Below are positions 7,381 through 15,536 of a stretch of 64,000 bases of DNA, piece by piece. Source of the stretch: Bog-473 sp036489775. GTDB taxonomy: Bacteria > Actinomycetota > Acidimicrobiia > Acidimicrobiales > RAAP-2. A program made the position numbers and the translations under genes. The stretch covers positions 1 through 64,000 of the forward strand of contig DASXFC010000001.1 in the NCBI GenBank assembly GCA_036489775.1. The letters are read 5' to 3'. The notes beneath the pieces are model-generated. The model was given only the letters and a program-made list of their open reading frames with translations. It searched no databases and had not been told where the DNA came from. Position 1 is the first letter of the stretch; each line of letters starts with the position of its first letter.

Positions 7381-8745
7381 TCAGCTGATCCACACCGTCT
7401 TGACGTTGCAGAACTCCTTCAAACCCACCTCTGAGAGCTCGCGGCCGAAGCCGGAGCGCTTGATCCCGCCGAAGGGCAGCTCGGGGTTGGAGGCCACCGC
7501 GGCGTTCACGAAGACACTGCCCGCTTCGATCTCGCGGACGCAGCGGTCGAGCTGAGTCTGGTCGGTCCCCCACACGCTCGAACCCAGACCGAAGGTGGTC
7601 GAGTTGGCCGCGGCGATGGCAGCGTCGAGGTCGGGCACTTCCAACACCAAGGCCACCGGGCCGAACAGCTCCTGCTGAGCCACTTCCATGTCGGGCTTGA
7701 TGTTGGTGAGCACGGTGGGGTCGAGGTACCAGCCGGGACGGTCCGGCACGGTGCCACCGCAGGCCACCACCGCGCCCTCCTGCTTGGCCTCCTCGATCTG
7801 GTGGAGCAGCTCCTGGCGCTGGGCCTCGCTGACGATCGGTCCCACGTTGGTGGCCGGGTCGAAGGGATCGCCCACCACCAACGAGGACATGGCCTCGACG
7901 AAGAGGCGGGTGAACTCCTCGGCCACCGGCTCCACCACGATGAAGCGCTTGGCCGCGATGCACGACTGCCCGTTGTTGATGGTGCGGGCACTGGCCGCGG
8001 CCCGAGCAGTGGCGGCCAGGTCGGCCGACTCGAGCACCACGAAGGCGTCGGAGCCACCCAGCTCCATCACGCTCTTCTTCAGCGCGTGGCCGGCCGCCGA
8101 AGCCACCGCCATGCCGGCACCCTCACTGCCGGTCAGGGTCACGGCGGCGATGCGGGGGTCCTCGATGAGCGGGGCCACGTCCTTGGCCTCGATGAGCAAC
8201 GTGGTGAAGACGCCCTCGGGAAAGCCGGCCCGCCGGAAGACATCCTCGAGCAGGAGGGCCGACTGCGGCACGTTGGATGCGTGCTTGAGCAGCCCGGTGT
8301 TGCCCAGCATGAGGGCCGGCGCGGCGAAACGGATCACCTGCCAGAGCGGGAAGTTCCACGGCATGACGGCCAGCACCACGCCGAGAGGCTCGAAGCGCAA
8401 GTACGACTTCTTCGCCGCGCTGGCCACCACCTCGTCGGCCAGCAGCGCCTCGGCATTGTCGGCGAACCAGCGCATGGACATGGCGCACTTGGACACCTCG
8501 CCTTTGGCGGCGGCGAAGGTCTTGCCCATCTCGGTGGTCAAGATGCGCGCCATGTCGGGTACCTCGGCCTCCATCAGCTCGGCCGCCGTGATGAGCAGGC
8601 GGGAGCGTTCGGCGAAGGAGGTGCGGCGGTACTCGAGGTAGGTGGCATAGGCCCGGGCCACTTTGGCCTCCACCTCTTCAGGCGTGTGCGCCTCGAACGT
8701 CTGCTCGGTCAGGCCGGTGGCGGGATTGACGGTGGCGAATGGCAT
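7381..8745 (-). CDS. NAD(P)-dependent aldehyde dehydrogenase (succinate-semialdehyde type)
   Basis: Oxidises an aldehyde to the carboxylic acid. The 454-residue protein has all ALDH landmarks: Asn131 in VMPWNFP, general base Glu228 in MELGGSDAF, and nucleophile Cys262 in NNGQSCIAAKR. Overall wording (FATVNPATG at the N terminus, GQSCIAAKR, GGIKRSGFGRE near the C terminus) is closest to the short bacterial succinate-semialdehyde dehydrogenase group (GabD/Sad), though the substrate is not certain. The ATG at 8745 sits 9 bases after the stop of the AMP-ligase gene, so the two are probably co-transcribed and followed by the cysteine desulfurase. GABA-type substrates would suit the amine-catabolic genes elsewhere in the window, but no direct link is visible. 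Confidence 0.9.
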   Translation of the reverse strand: MPFATVNPATGLTEQTFEAHTPEEVEAKVARAYATYLEYRRTSFAERSRLLITAAELMEAEVPDMARILTTEMGKTFAAAKGEVSKCAMSMRWFADNAEALLADEVVASAAKKSYLRFEPLGVVLAVMPWNFPLWQVIRFAAPALMLGNTGLLKHASNVPQSALLLEDVFRRAGFPEGVFTTLLIEAKDVAPLIEDPRIAAVTLTGSEGAGMAVASAAGHALKKSVMELGGSDAFVVLESADLAATARAAASARTINNGQSCIAAKRFIVVEPVAEEFTRLFVEAMSSLVVGDPFDPATNVGPIVSEAQRQELLHQIEEAKQEGAVVACGGTVPDRPGWYLDPTVLTNIKPDMEVAQQELFGPVALVLEVPDLDAAIAAANSTTFGLGSSVWGTDQTQLDRCVREIEAGSVFVNAAVASNPELPFGGIKRSGFGRELSEVGLKEFCNVKTVWIS

Positions 8746-8754
8746 GGTTGCTTT

Positions 8755-10197
8755 CTACCCGCTTCTGCCGCCGGACCCTCCGGAGGGGCCCGAACCCAAG
8801 CCAAGGTGCTCGGCCACCTGACGGCGCAGCAGTTTGCCGGTGGCGGTGTGCGGCAACTCGGTGGTGATGAAGTACGACTTGGGCCGCTTGTACGGGGCCA
8901 GGTGGGCCGAGGCGGCCGACCGGAGGTCCGCCTCACCCACCCCGGAGGCGGCCACGAAGGCGGCGCAGACCTGCTGGCCCCAGCGCTCGTCGTCGAGGCC
9001 GAAGACCGCCACCTCGGCCACGCCGGGCACGGCCGAGAGCACCGCCTCGACCTCGGCCGGGTAGACGTTGACCCCGCCGCTGATGATGAGGTCGCTGCGC
9101 CGTCCGGTCAGGTAGAGGAAGCCGTCGGCGTCGAGATGCCCGACATCGCCCACCGTGCAGGCATCGTCCCGCCATGCCTTGGCCGTGGCCACGGCGTCGC
9201 CCCAGTAGCTGAAGCGAGCGAACTCGGGCATGGTGCACCAGATGGTGCCCTCGGCGGAGTCGCCGCCGCCGTCCGAGTAGCCGTCGAAACCGGTGGCCGC
9301 CCCGCCTGCGCCCTCCTCCAGCGGCTCGATGCGGAGTTGGCGCCCCACCCGCGCTCGACCGACCGACCCGGGATGGGTCAGCCACTCGCCCGGGCTGCAC
9401 ACGGTGAACTGCGCCTCGGTCGAGCCGTAGAACTCCCAGCAGGCATCCGGCGCCACCCGCTCCATCACGGCTCGCTTGAGGGACGGCGGGCAGGGGGCAC
9501 CGGCGTGGGCGAGCAGGCGCAGGGAGTCGAAGCGCTCGTCGCTCCCGAGCTGCTCGAGCGCCAGCAGGCGCTGGAGATGGGTCGGCACCATGAAGGCGGT
9601 GGTGGGCCGGTGACGGCGCAAGGTATCGAGGGCGGTCGAGGCATCGAAGTGGTCCAGGATCAGCAGCGACCCGCCCGATAACAGTGTCCCGGCCGAGAAG
9701 CGGATCGAGACGGTGTGGTACATCGGCGAGCAGACCAGGTGGCAGTCGGAGGGATCGAAGTGCCAGACCGCGGCCTCGTCCTCGAAGACGGCCCGGGCGT
9801 TCTCCTCGTCCCAGTTACCGGTGGTCACGCCCTTCGGCCGCCCGGTGGTGCCCGAGGTGTAGTGCACGGGCCGGGTCAGCGGGTAGGGCGAGAGCTCGGC
9901 CGGTACGCCCTCGGCCAGGGCTCCGAGCGCGGCCCGGTCAAGGATCTCGACCTGCGGGGCGGCGTCGGCCACCAGAGCGGTGCGCTCGGATTCGGTCAGG
10001 GTGGCGTTGAGCAGGACCGGGATGAGCCCGACCCGGGCCGCTCCGAGCACGGCGCAGATCAGGTCGGCCGAGGAGCCCAGGGCGAAGGCGACCCGGTCGC
10101 CAGTCCGGCAGCCCCGGGCCAGCAGGGCCCCGGCGGCGCGGCGCTGGCGGATCTCGGCGTCGGCCCCAGTGAGGAGTTCGACGGAGGACGCCGGCAC
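8755..10197 (-). CDS. AMP-dependent acyl/aryl-CoA synthetase family protein
   Basis: ANL-superfamily ligase that would activate a carboxylic acid as acyl-AMP and transfer it to CoA. The 480-residue protein carries the P-loop TSGTTGRPKG (residues 114-123), the YGSTEAQF A5 motif, TVGDVGHLDADGFLYLTGR (A7/A8), and the catalytic lysine region TATGKLLRR near the C terminus. The N-terminal domain is short compared with typical ~520-residue members. The GTG at 10197 is chosen because a TATGCT -10 box ends six bases before it (leaderless start); the frame remains open further upstream over the divergent sirtuin region. Substrate unknown; the O-succinylbenzoate/fatty-acid/aryl types cannot be separated by eye. 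Confidence 0.88.
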   Translation of the reverse strand: MPASSVELLTGADAEIRQRRAAGALLARGCRTGDRVAFALGSSADLICAVLGAARVGLIPVLLNATLTESERTALVADAAPQVEILDRAALGALAEGVPAELSPYPLTRPVHYTSGTTGRPKGVTTGNWDEENARAVFEDEAAVWHFDPSDCHLVCSPMYHTVSIRFSAGTLLSGGSLLILDHFDASTALDTLRRHRPTTAFMVPTHLQRLLALEQLGSDERFDSLRLLAHAGAPCPPSLKRAVMERVAPDACWEFYGSTEAQFTVCSPGEWLTHPGSVGRARVGRQLRIEPLEEGAGGAATGFDGYSDGGGDSAEGTIWCTMPEFARFSYWGDAVATAKAWRDDACTVGDVGHLDADGFLYLTGRRSDLIISGGVNVYPAEVEAVLSAVPGVAEVAVFGLDDERWGQQVCAAFVAASGVGEADLRSAASAHLAPYKRPKSYFITTELPHTATGKLLRRQVAEHLGLGSGPSGGSGGRSG

Positions 10198-10203
10198 AGA
10201 TCG

Positions 10204-10209
10204 AGCATA
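10204..10209 (-). promoter_or_regulatory. Leaderless -10 box of the AMP-ligase gene
   Basis: TATGCT on the minus strand, six bases before the GTG at 10197, the same TAnnnT-N6-start layout seen at several other genes in this window. It decides the start of the AMP-ligase gene. Confidence 0.55.
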
Positions 10210-10280
10210 TGAGTGAGTACAGCCGCGCTGAGCTGGGCTTGGTGAAGCCCGGTGGCCCGCCGTGCGACGATGGCCGGCCG

Positions 10281-11084
10281 ATGAGCCTGATCGACCGCTC
10301 CGCACTCGCCCGGGCCAGGGAGCTGGTTGAGCGCTCGCGCCGGATCGTGGTGCTGACCGGTGCCGGCATCTCGACCGACTCGGGCATCGCCGACTTCCGT
10401 GGCCCCCAGGGGATCTGGACCAAGGACCCAGCGGCCGAGAAGCTGGCCACCATCGAGCACTACCTCTCGAGCAGCGAGGCCCGCCAGGCGGCCTGGCAGC
10501 GCCGGCTCACCTCGACCATCGATCAGGCCGAACCCAACCCCGGCCACACCGCCCTCTTCGAACTGGAACGCTCGGGGCGCCTGGACACCCTGGTCACCCA
10601 GAACATCGACGGCCTGCACCAGCGGGCCGGCCACGACCCGGCCCGCATCATCGAGATCCACGGCACGGCCCGTGACGTGGTCTGCCTGCGCTGCGGCCAC
10701 CGCCAGCCGGCCCAGCCGGTGCACGACCGGGTCCGGTCCGGCGAGCACGATCCGCATTGCCTCGAGCTGGTGGGCGGCGCGGGCGAGGCCTGCGGGGGCA
10801 TCCTCAAGTCGGCCGTCATCAGCTTCGGTCAGGACCTCGTGGTCGAGGACCTGCGACGAGCTGAATTGGCCGCCCGTGACTGCGACTTGCTCCTGACGGT
10901 GGGCTCGACGCTCGGGGTGTATCCAGCGGCCGGTCTGGTGCCCATCGCCGCTCGCAGCGGTGCCGACATCGTGATCATGAACGGCGGTCCCACCGAACTC
11001 GATGCCTACGCCGACGTCCTGGTCTTCGGCTCACTGAGCGACGCGCTGAGCGACCTGGTGCAGGGTTTGCGGCCGGTCGGTTAG
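10281..11084 (+). CDS. Sirtuin (NAD-dependent protein deacylase)
   Basis: Removes acyl groups from protein lysines with NAD+; in bacteria this often controls acyl-CoA synthetases, and one is encoded divergently next door (regulatory link is inference). From ATG 10281 the 267-residue protein shows GAGIS (27-31), ADFRGPQGIW, QNIDGLH (107-113), catalytic His127 in IHGT, and GSTLGVYPA. Zinc ligands are Cys135-X2-Cys138 and Cys160/Cys171; the second pair is spread to CX10C by an insert (LELVGGAGEA) where sirtuins usually have CX2C. An upstream in-frame ATG at 10209 is the alternative start, adding 24 residues. The last 54 bases overlap the tail of the convergent O-antigen-ligase-like gene. Confidence 0.93.
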   Translation: MSLIDRSALARARELVERSRRIVVLTGAGISTDSGIADFRGPQGIWTKDPAAEKLATIEHYLSSSEARQAAWQRRLTSTIDQAEPNPGHTALFELERSGRLDTLVTQNIDGLHQRAGHDPARIIEIHGTARDVVCLRCGHRQPAQPVHDRVRSGEHDPHCLELVGGAGEACGGILKSAVISFGQDLVVEDLRRAELAARDCDLLLTVGSTLGVYPAAGLVPIAARSGADIVIMNGGPTELDAYADVLVFGSLSDALSDLVQGLRPVG

Positions 11085-12446
11085 CGGCACCGCCAGTCCG
11101 GCCACCGCGCCGGCCAGCAACCCGACCACCGGCACGTGCCAGTCGAAGTCGACTGCTCCCACCAGGGCCAGGCAAACCAGACCCGCCACCGCGCCGGCGG
11201 CCAGCGGGTCGTGGCGGCGGACCGAGCGGACCAGCGCCACCATGGTGAGGGCCAGCAGCCCGAGGCCGATCACCCCGCCGCCCGCCAGCACCTGGAGGTA
11301 CTCGTTGTGGACGAAGTTGGCCGCATTCCCATCGGCCGCGTGCACGAGCAGCAGGCGATCGGGGCCGACGCCCAGCCAGGGCGCGCTGAGGAACTGGTGC
11401 CAGGCCGCCTGCCACTCGGCCCAGCGGTCCCCATCGCTCGGCGCCAGCGCCCGCAGGCCGATCTCGTGGTGCACCAACACCAAGGCCAGCGCCGCCACCG
11501 CCAGGGTGCCGGCCACCGCGCCCAGCCTCGTGGTGGTGGACCAACCCGAGCGGGCCTCCCAGCGCAGGGGCGGCGCCCAGGCGGCCAGCGCGGCGCAGCC
11601 GATGCCGGCCCCAGCGAGCCAGGGCACGGCGTGATGGGAGGGGGAGGTAGCCACCGCCACGGTGCCCAGGACCAGACCGCAGAGCAGCGGCAGGGCGTGG
11701 CGGACGACCAGACGGAAGGGCACCAGGAGGGCGGCCAGGACGGCGGCCAGTACATCGGCGCGGCTCTGCGTGGCCAACAACCCGGCGCTGCAGGCGAAGA
11801 CGGCCAAGCGAGGCAGCCATGGGAACTCGTCGACTTCGGCCGCCAACACCACCAGCAGGCAGACGGCGAGCACCAGGCCGGCGCAGTCCGAGTAGGTGAT
11901 GGTCGAGGCCAGGCGCACGGTGCCCTGGGAGCGGATGGCCAAGGGAAAGCGCCGGGCCACCAGGCCGGCGAACCCGGTCAGCGCCACCACCGAGCCCAGC
12001 GCGCCGACGGCCCACACCACGTGGGGTCGCCGCGCCGCCGGCAGGGCCCGCACGGCGGCGAAAGCCGCGGCAAAACCGACCAGGCTGGCCCCCAACGGGT
12101 CGAAGCGGCCGAGTTCACCAGTGGTACCGGCCCGTATGGCCCACCAGGCGGCCAAGGCCAGCGCGCCGGCGATGACCAGGCGCTCGGAACCCCTCGCGGC
12201 CACTGCGCCAGTGGCCCACAGGATGAGGCAGGCCAGGGCGGCCACCACGGTGATGGCCAGTGCGTCAGCGGACCAGAATCCGCCGTCGCGCAGGGTTTCG
12301 ATCAGCGCCAGGGCACCGAGCCCGACCGCCAGCACGGCAGCAGAGCGCAGCGGCGGCCCGGGGGCCAGCCGCTCGCGGAGCCGACGACCTAGGACTGCTT
12401 CGCCTTCTCCGCCTTGGCTTTGCGCCGGGGCTTGAGGGCGAACCAC
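11031..12446 (-). CDS. O-antigen ligase/polymerase-like membrane protein (Wzy_C type)
   Basis: Integral membrane protein with about ten or more hydrophobic segments and, at residues about 325-400, the periplasmic-loop pattern of the O-antigen ligase family: WAEWQAAWHQF, then PWLGVGPDRLLLVH and NFVHNEYLQVLAGGG. Such proteins join or polymerise undecaprenyl-linked glycans at the outer face of the membrane; in a Gram-positive-type cell this would be surface polysaccharide or glycoprotein glycosylation. No glycosyltransferase genes are nearby, so the pathway is unknown. The start is uncertain: GTG 12446 gives a frame overlapping the 45-residue gene by 58 bases, and a GTG at 12335 begins directly at the first membrane segment. 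It overlaps the sirtuin gene tail-to-tail by 54 bases. Confidence 0.8.
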   Translation of the reverse strand: MVRPQAPAQSQGGEGEAVLGRRLRERLAPGPPLRSAAVLAVGLGALALIETLRDGGFWSADALAITVVAALACLILWATGAVAARGSERLVIAGALALAAWWAIRAGTTGELGRFDPLGASLVGFAAAFAAVRALPAARRPHVVWAVGALGSVVALTGFAGLVARRFPLAIRSQGTVRLASTITYSDCAGLVLAVCLLVVLAAEVDEFPWLPRLAVFACSAGLLATQSRADVLAAVLAALLVPFRLVVRHALPLLCGLVLGTVAVATSPSHHAVPWLAGAGIGCAALAAWAPPLRWEARSGWSTTTRLGAVAGTLAVAALALVLVHHEIGLRALAPSDGDRWAEWQAAWHQFLSAPWLGVGPDRLLLVHAADGNAANFVHNEYLQVLAGGGVIGLGLLALTMVALVRSVRRHDPLAAGAVAGLVCLALVGAVDFDWHVPVVGLLAGAVAGLAVPLTDRPQTLHQVAQRVAQ

Positions 12447-12526
12447 CAGATGCTGGCCATGGTGCCCAGGATGCCGACGGCGGCGGCAGCAGGCTTGACG
12501 ACTTTGCGGGCGCCGGACTGTGGCAT
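12389..12526 (-). CDS. 45-residue single-pass membrane protein
   Basis: Short protein MPQSGARKVVKPAAAAVGI..., one hydrophobic segment (about residues 12-30, ending ASIWWFAL) followed by a strongly basic tail (KPRRKAKAEKAKQS). It is supported as real by a TAGTGT -10 box exactly eight bases before the ATG (12540-12535), a leaderless arrangement matching other genes here, and by its position between two genes of the same strand. Function unknown. The predicted topology puts the basic tail in the cytoplasm by the positive-inside rule. Confidence 0.6.
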   Translation of the reverse strand: MPQSGARKVVKPAAAAVGILGTMASIWWFALKPRRKAKAEKAKQS

Positions 12527-12537
12527 GGGGTCAGACA

Positions 12538-13368
12538 CTACCCGGAGCATCCGGCGACCGGCTGGGCCGGGATCCGGACGGTCACCTGGGTCGGTCGGGC
12601 CGCCTCCGGGCCGAAGGCCATGGCCAAGAGGTGGTCGGCCACCCAGCCCGGAGAGTTGAAATCCCCGCTCTGGGCCAGAGCCACGAACCGCTCGACGTCG
12701 GGGAAGTCGGCGGCCCTCGAGCCCCGGACGGCCGCCTGCATGTCGGTATCGACCACCCCGGGCGCCACCGCGTAGGCCGAGAGGCCGTGTCCACCTTCTT
12801 CGAGGGCCACCACCCGGGTCAGCTGGTCGACCGCGGCTTTGGCCGCGCAATAGGCCGCCCAGCCGAAATAGGGACGGGTCCCGGCCCCCGAGGAGATGTT
12901 GATGAGGACACCGGTCCCGGGCCGGCGACGGACGTGGCGGGCGAAGATGGCCGATCCGTGCAGCACCCCGGTCACATTGACGTCGATGTTGCGCGCCACC
13001 TGCGAAGGGTCGGCGGCGGACAGCGGACCGATGGGAGCAAGCACCCCGGCGTTGTTGATCCATAGGTGGATACCGCCGAAGCGCTCGACTACCTGGTGGG
13101 CGAAGTCATCCAACGCGGCGTAATCGGTGACGTCGACGGCGGCACAGAGCGGCGGTTCGGCCGAGATCACCTGCCCGCCCCGGGCGGTGGGCCGGGTGGC
13201 CATCACCAGGCTGGGCCGATGGGTGGCGCACAAGCCGAGGTGCAGGCCAGCGGCTGCGAAGTGGCTGGCCAAGCCCGCACCGAGACCCCGGCTGGCTCCG
13301 GTGATGACGGCGACCTTGCCCGAGACTTCGGGCGGCGCCGTCGTGCTCTTCGCCTCGGCGGCGCTCAC
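12538..13368 (-). CDS. Short-chain dehydrogenase/reductase (SDR)
   Basis: 276-residue classical SDR: nucleotide-binding TGASRGLG at residues 24-31, NNAG, catalytic Ser-Tyr-Lys set in INISSGAG...YCAAKAA, and VAPGVVDTDM. NAD(P)-dependent oxidation or reduction of an alcohol/ketone; substrate unknown. The GTG start at 13368 overlaps the stop of the gamma-glutamyl hydrolase gene in a GTGA, so the two are translationally coupled and may act in one pathway. Confidence 0.88.
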   Translation of the reverse strand: MSAAEAKSTTAPPEVSGKVAVITGASRGLGAGLASHFAAAGLHLGLCATHRPSLVMATRPTARGGQVISAEPPLCAAVDVTDYAALDDFAHQVVERFGGIHLWINNAGVLAPIGPLSAADPSQVARNIDVNVTGVLHGSAIFARHVRRRPGTGVLINISSGAGTRPYFGWAAYCAAKAAVDQLTRVVALEEGGHGLSAYAVAPGVVDTDMQAAVRGSRAADFPDVERFVALAQSGDFNSPGWVADHLLAMAFGPEAARPTQVTVRIPAQPVAGCSG

Positions 13369-14114
13369 CGACCGGCGACCACCGAGTCCCGGGACTGGCG
13401 GTAGCCGGCGGCCGCGGCGACCAGGGCGTCGAAGGGACGCTGGTCACTCCCCTCCTCGGGGTGCCACTGCACGCCCAGGACGAAGCGGGCGGTGGGGAGT
13501 TCGACCGCCTCGATCACGCCATCGCCGGCCCGGGCGGTGACTTCGAGACCGCGACCGAGCTGGTCGATGGACTGGTGGTGCGAGCACAGCACGATCGGCG
13601 CCGCTCCGAAGACCTCGTCCGCCGCCGACCCCGGCGTGGTGGTGACCGCCATGTCCCCGAACACCAGCGGAGCGGTGCGGTGGCCCTCGTTCCCCACCAC
13701 GTCGGGCACGTGCTGGTGCAGGGTGCCCCCCAGTTCCACGTTCAGCACCTGGATGCCGCGACAGATGGCCAGGACAGGCAGATCGATGACCAGCGCGGCG
13801 GCCAGCAGGGCCCGCTCGCTGGCGTCGCGCACCGGACTCACCCCGCCCACCGTGGCTTCGGGCTCCTGCCCGTAGGCGACCGGGTCGACATCGCCCCCAC
13901 CGGTCAGCACCAGGCCGTCGAGGGCGGACACCACCTCGGCCGCGCCGGCGCCCGGCCCCCGGGGGGCCTGGCTGAGCGGGGGCAGCAGCACCGGGCGACC
14001 GCCCGCCGCCGCCACCAGCTCGAAGTAGGAGGCGGGCAGGACGGCCGCGTGGCGCTCCCAGGAGGACCACGCCACGTCGGCCACGTAGGTGGTGATGCCG
14101 ATGAGCGGGACCAT
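13365..14114 (-). CDS. Class I glutamine-amidotransferase-like gamma-glutamyl hydrolase (PuuD type)
   Basis: Peptidase C26 family hydrolase that cleaves gamma-glutamyl amides such as gamma-glutamyl-GABA. The 249-residue protein starts MVPLIGITTY, has LVLTGGGDVDP, the nucleophile Cys118 in AICRGIQVLNVELGGTLHQ, and the His218/Glu220 pair in VQWHPEEG. The ATG at 14114 follows a TACGCT -10 box by six bases, arguing for a leaderless start; the frame is open far upstream on the opposite strand of glnA. Divergent from a PuuA-like glutamine synthetase 63 bases away. In the Puu pathway PuuA glutamylates putrescine and PuuD releases GABA, so the pairing strongly suggests polyamine or amine catabolism. 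Confidence 0.9.
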   Translation of the reverse strand: MVPLIGITTYVADVAWSSWERHAAVLPASYFELVAAAGGRPVLLPPLSQAPRGPGAGAAEVVSALDGLVLTGGGDVDPVAYGQEPEATVGGVSPVRDASERALLAAALVIDLPVLAICRGIQVLNVELGGTLHQHVPDVVGNEGHRTAPLVFGDMAVTTTPGSAADEVFGAAPIVLCSHHQSIDQLGRGLEVTARAGDGVIEAVELPTARFVLGVQWHPEEGSDQRPFDALVAAAAGYRQSRDSVVAGR

Positions 14115-14120
14115 CGGCCC

Positions 14121-14126
14121 AGCGTA
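14121..14126 (-). promoter_or_regulatory. Leaderless -10 box of the gamma-glutamyl hydrolase gene
   Basis: TACGCT on the minus strand, six bases before the ATG at 14114, in the 63-base divergent region shared with the glutamine-synthetase-like gene. Confidence 0.5.
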
Positions 14127-14177
14127 CAAAGCACAGAGCGGCTGGACGGCACCCGCTCGGGAACGCCAACATGGCGC

Positions 14178-15536
14178 ATGCCTGGACTCGAGATGATCAC
14201 TGCCGGTATCGCGGACGGGTCCATCGACACGGTGGTCCTCGCCTTCCCCGATATGCACGGTCGCCCCGTCGGCAAGCGGGTCACTGCCGACTTCTTCGCT
14301 CAGCACGTGGCCCAGCACGGGATCGAGGCGTGCGACTACCTGCTGGCCGTCGACGTCGACATGAACCCGCTCCCGGGCTACCGCTTCGCCAACTGGGACC
14401 GCGGCTACGGCGACATGGTGGCCCGGCCCGACTACGCCACGGCCCGGCGCATCCCCTGGCTCGAAGGCACCGCCATGGTGATCTGCGATCTGACCAATGC
14501 CGACGGCACCCCGGTCGAAGTGTCGCCGCGCCAGATCCTGCGCGACCAGATCGCCCGGGCCGCCGCCCACGGCCTGGTGGTCCATGCCGCCACCGAGCTC
14601 GAGTTCTTCCTCTTCAAGGACAGCTACGAGGAGGCGCAGGCCAAGGCCTGGCGTGAACTGGTCCCGCACACCGCCACCATCGAGGACTACCAGCTGCTGC
14701 AAACGGCGCGCGAGGAGTACATCCTGCGCCGGATCCGCAACGAGATGGTGGCCGCCGAGATCCCGGTCGAGTTCTCCAAGGGAGAAGCGGGCCGGGGTCA
14801 GCACGAGGTCAACGTCACCTACTCGACCGCGCTCGATTCGGCCGACCGCCACCTGGTCTTCAAGAACGGGATCAAGGAGATCGCCGCACAAGAGGGGCGG
14901 GCCGCCACCTTCATGGCCAAGTGGACCATGGACGACGTGGGATCGTCGTGCCACCTGCACGTCAGCCTGACCGACGCCACCAGCGGGCAGGCGGTGATGG
15001 GTGACGACAGCCACCCGAGCGGGCTGTCGGTCATCGGCCGCCAGTTCCTGGCCGGCCAGCTCCACGCCGCCCGCGAGCTGGCCTGGTTGGCTGCGCCGAC
15101 CGTCAACTCCTACCGGCGCTACGTCCCGGGCAGCTGGGCTCCCACCGCGGTGGTGTGGGGGGAGGACAACCGGACCTGTGGCTTCCGAATCGTGGGCCAC
15201 GACAAGGACCGCCGGGTCGAGAGCCGGGTGCCCGGGGCCGACGTCAACCCGTACCTGGCCATCGCCGGCGCCATCGCGGCCGGGCTCTACGGCCTCGACC
15301 ACGGCCTCGAACTGGGTGACCCGTTCCCGACCAACGCCTACCTGGCCGAGGACGTGCCCCGGATCCCGGCAACGCTGGTCGATGCCATCGACCTGCTCCG
15401 CGGCTCGACCGTGGCCGCCGAGGCCTTCGGGCCCGAGGTCCACCACCATCTGCTGAACACCGCGGTGCAGGAGTGGGAGGCCTTCAACCGCCACGTCTCG
15501 GACTGGGAACTGGCCCGGAACTTCGAGCGGATCTAG
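14178..15536 (+). CDS. Glutamine-synthetase family protein (gamma-glutamylpolyamine synthetase-like)
   Basis: ATP-dependent ligase of the GlnA fold, 452 residues, forming a gamma-glutamyl amide. Landmarks: DMHGRPVGKR near the N terminus, the metal-site ELEFFLF, GEAGRGQHEVN, HLHVSL, NSYRRY and RVESRVPGADVNPYLAIA near the C terminus. The divergent N terminus and the gamma-glutamyl hydrolase next door fit the GlnA3/PuuA-type enzymes that glutamylate putrescine or other amines rather than ammonia. The ATG at 14178 is chosen as the nearest start that gives the normal N terminus; the open frame extends upstream across the divergent gene. The downstream methyltransferase starts directly after the stop. 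Confidence 0.88.
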   Translation: MPGLEMITAGIADGSIDTVVLAFPDMHGRPVGKRVTADFFAQHVAQHGIEACDYLLAVDVDMNPLPGYRFANWDRGYGDMVARPDYATARRIPWLEGTAMVICDLTNADGTPVEVSPRQILRDQIARAAAHGLVVHAATELEFFLFKDSYEEAQAKAWRELVPHTATIEDYQLLQTAREEYILRRIRNEMVAAEIPVEFSKGEAGRGQHEVNVTYSTALDSADRHLVFKNGIKEIAAQEGRAATFMAKWTMDDVGSSCHLHVSLTDATSGQAVMGDDSHPSGLSVIGRQFLAGQLHAARELAWLAAPTVNSYRRYVPGSWAPTAVVWGEDNRTCGFRIVGHDKDRRVESRVPGADVNPYLAIAGAIAAGLYGLDHGLELGDPFPTNAYLAEDVPRIPATLVDAIDLLRGSTVAAEAFGPEVHHHLLNTAVQEWEAFNRHVSDWELARNFERI

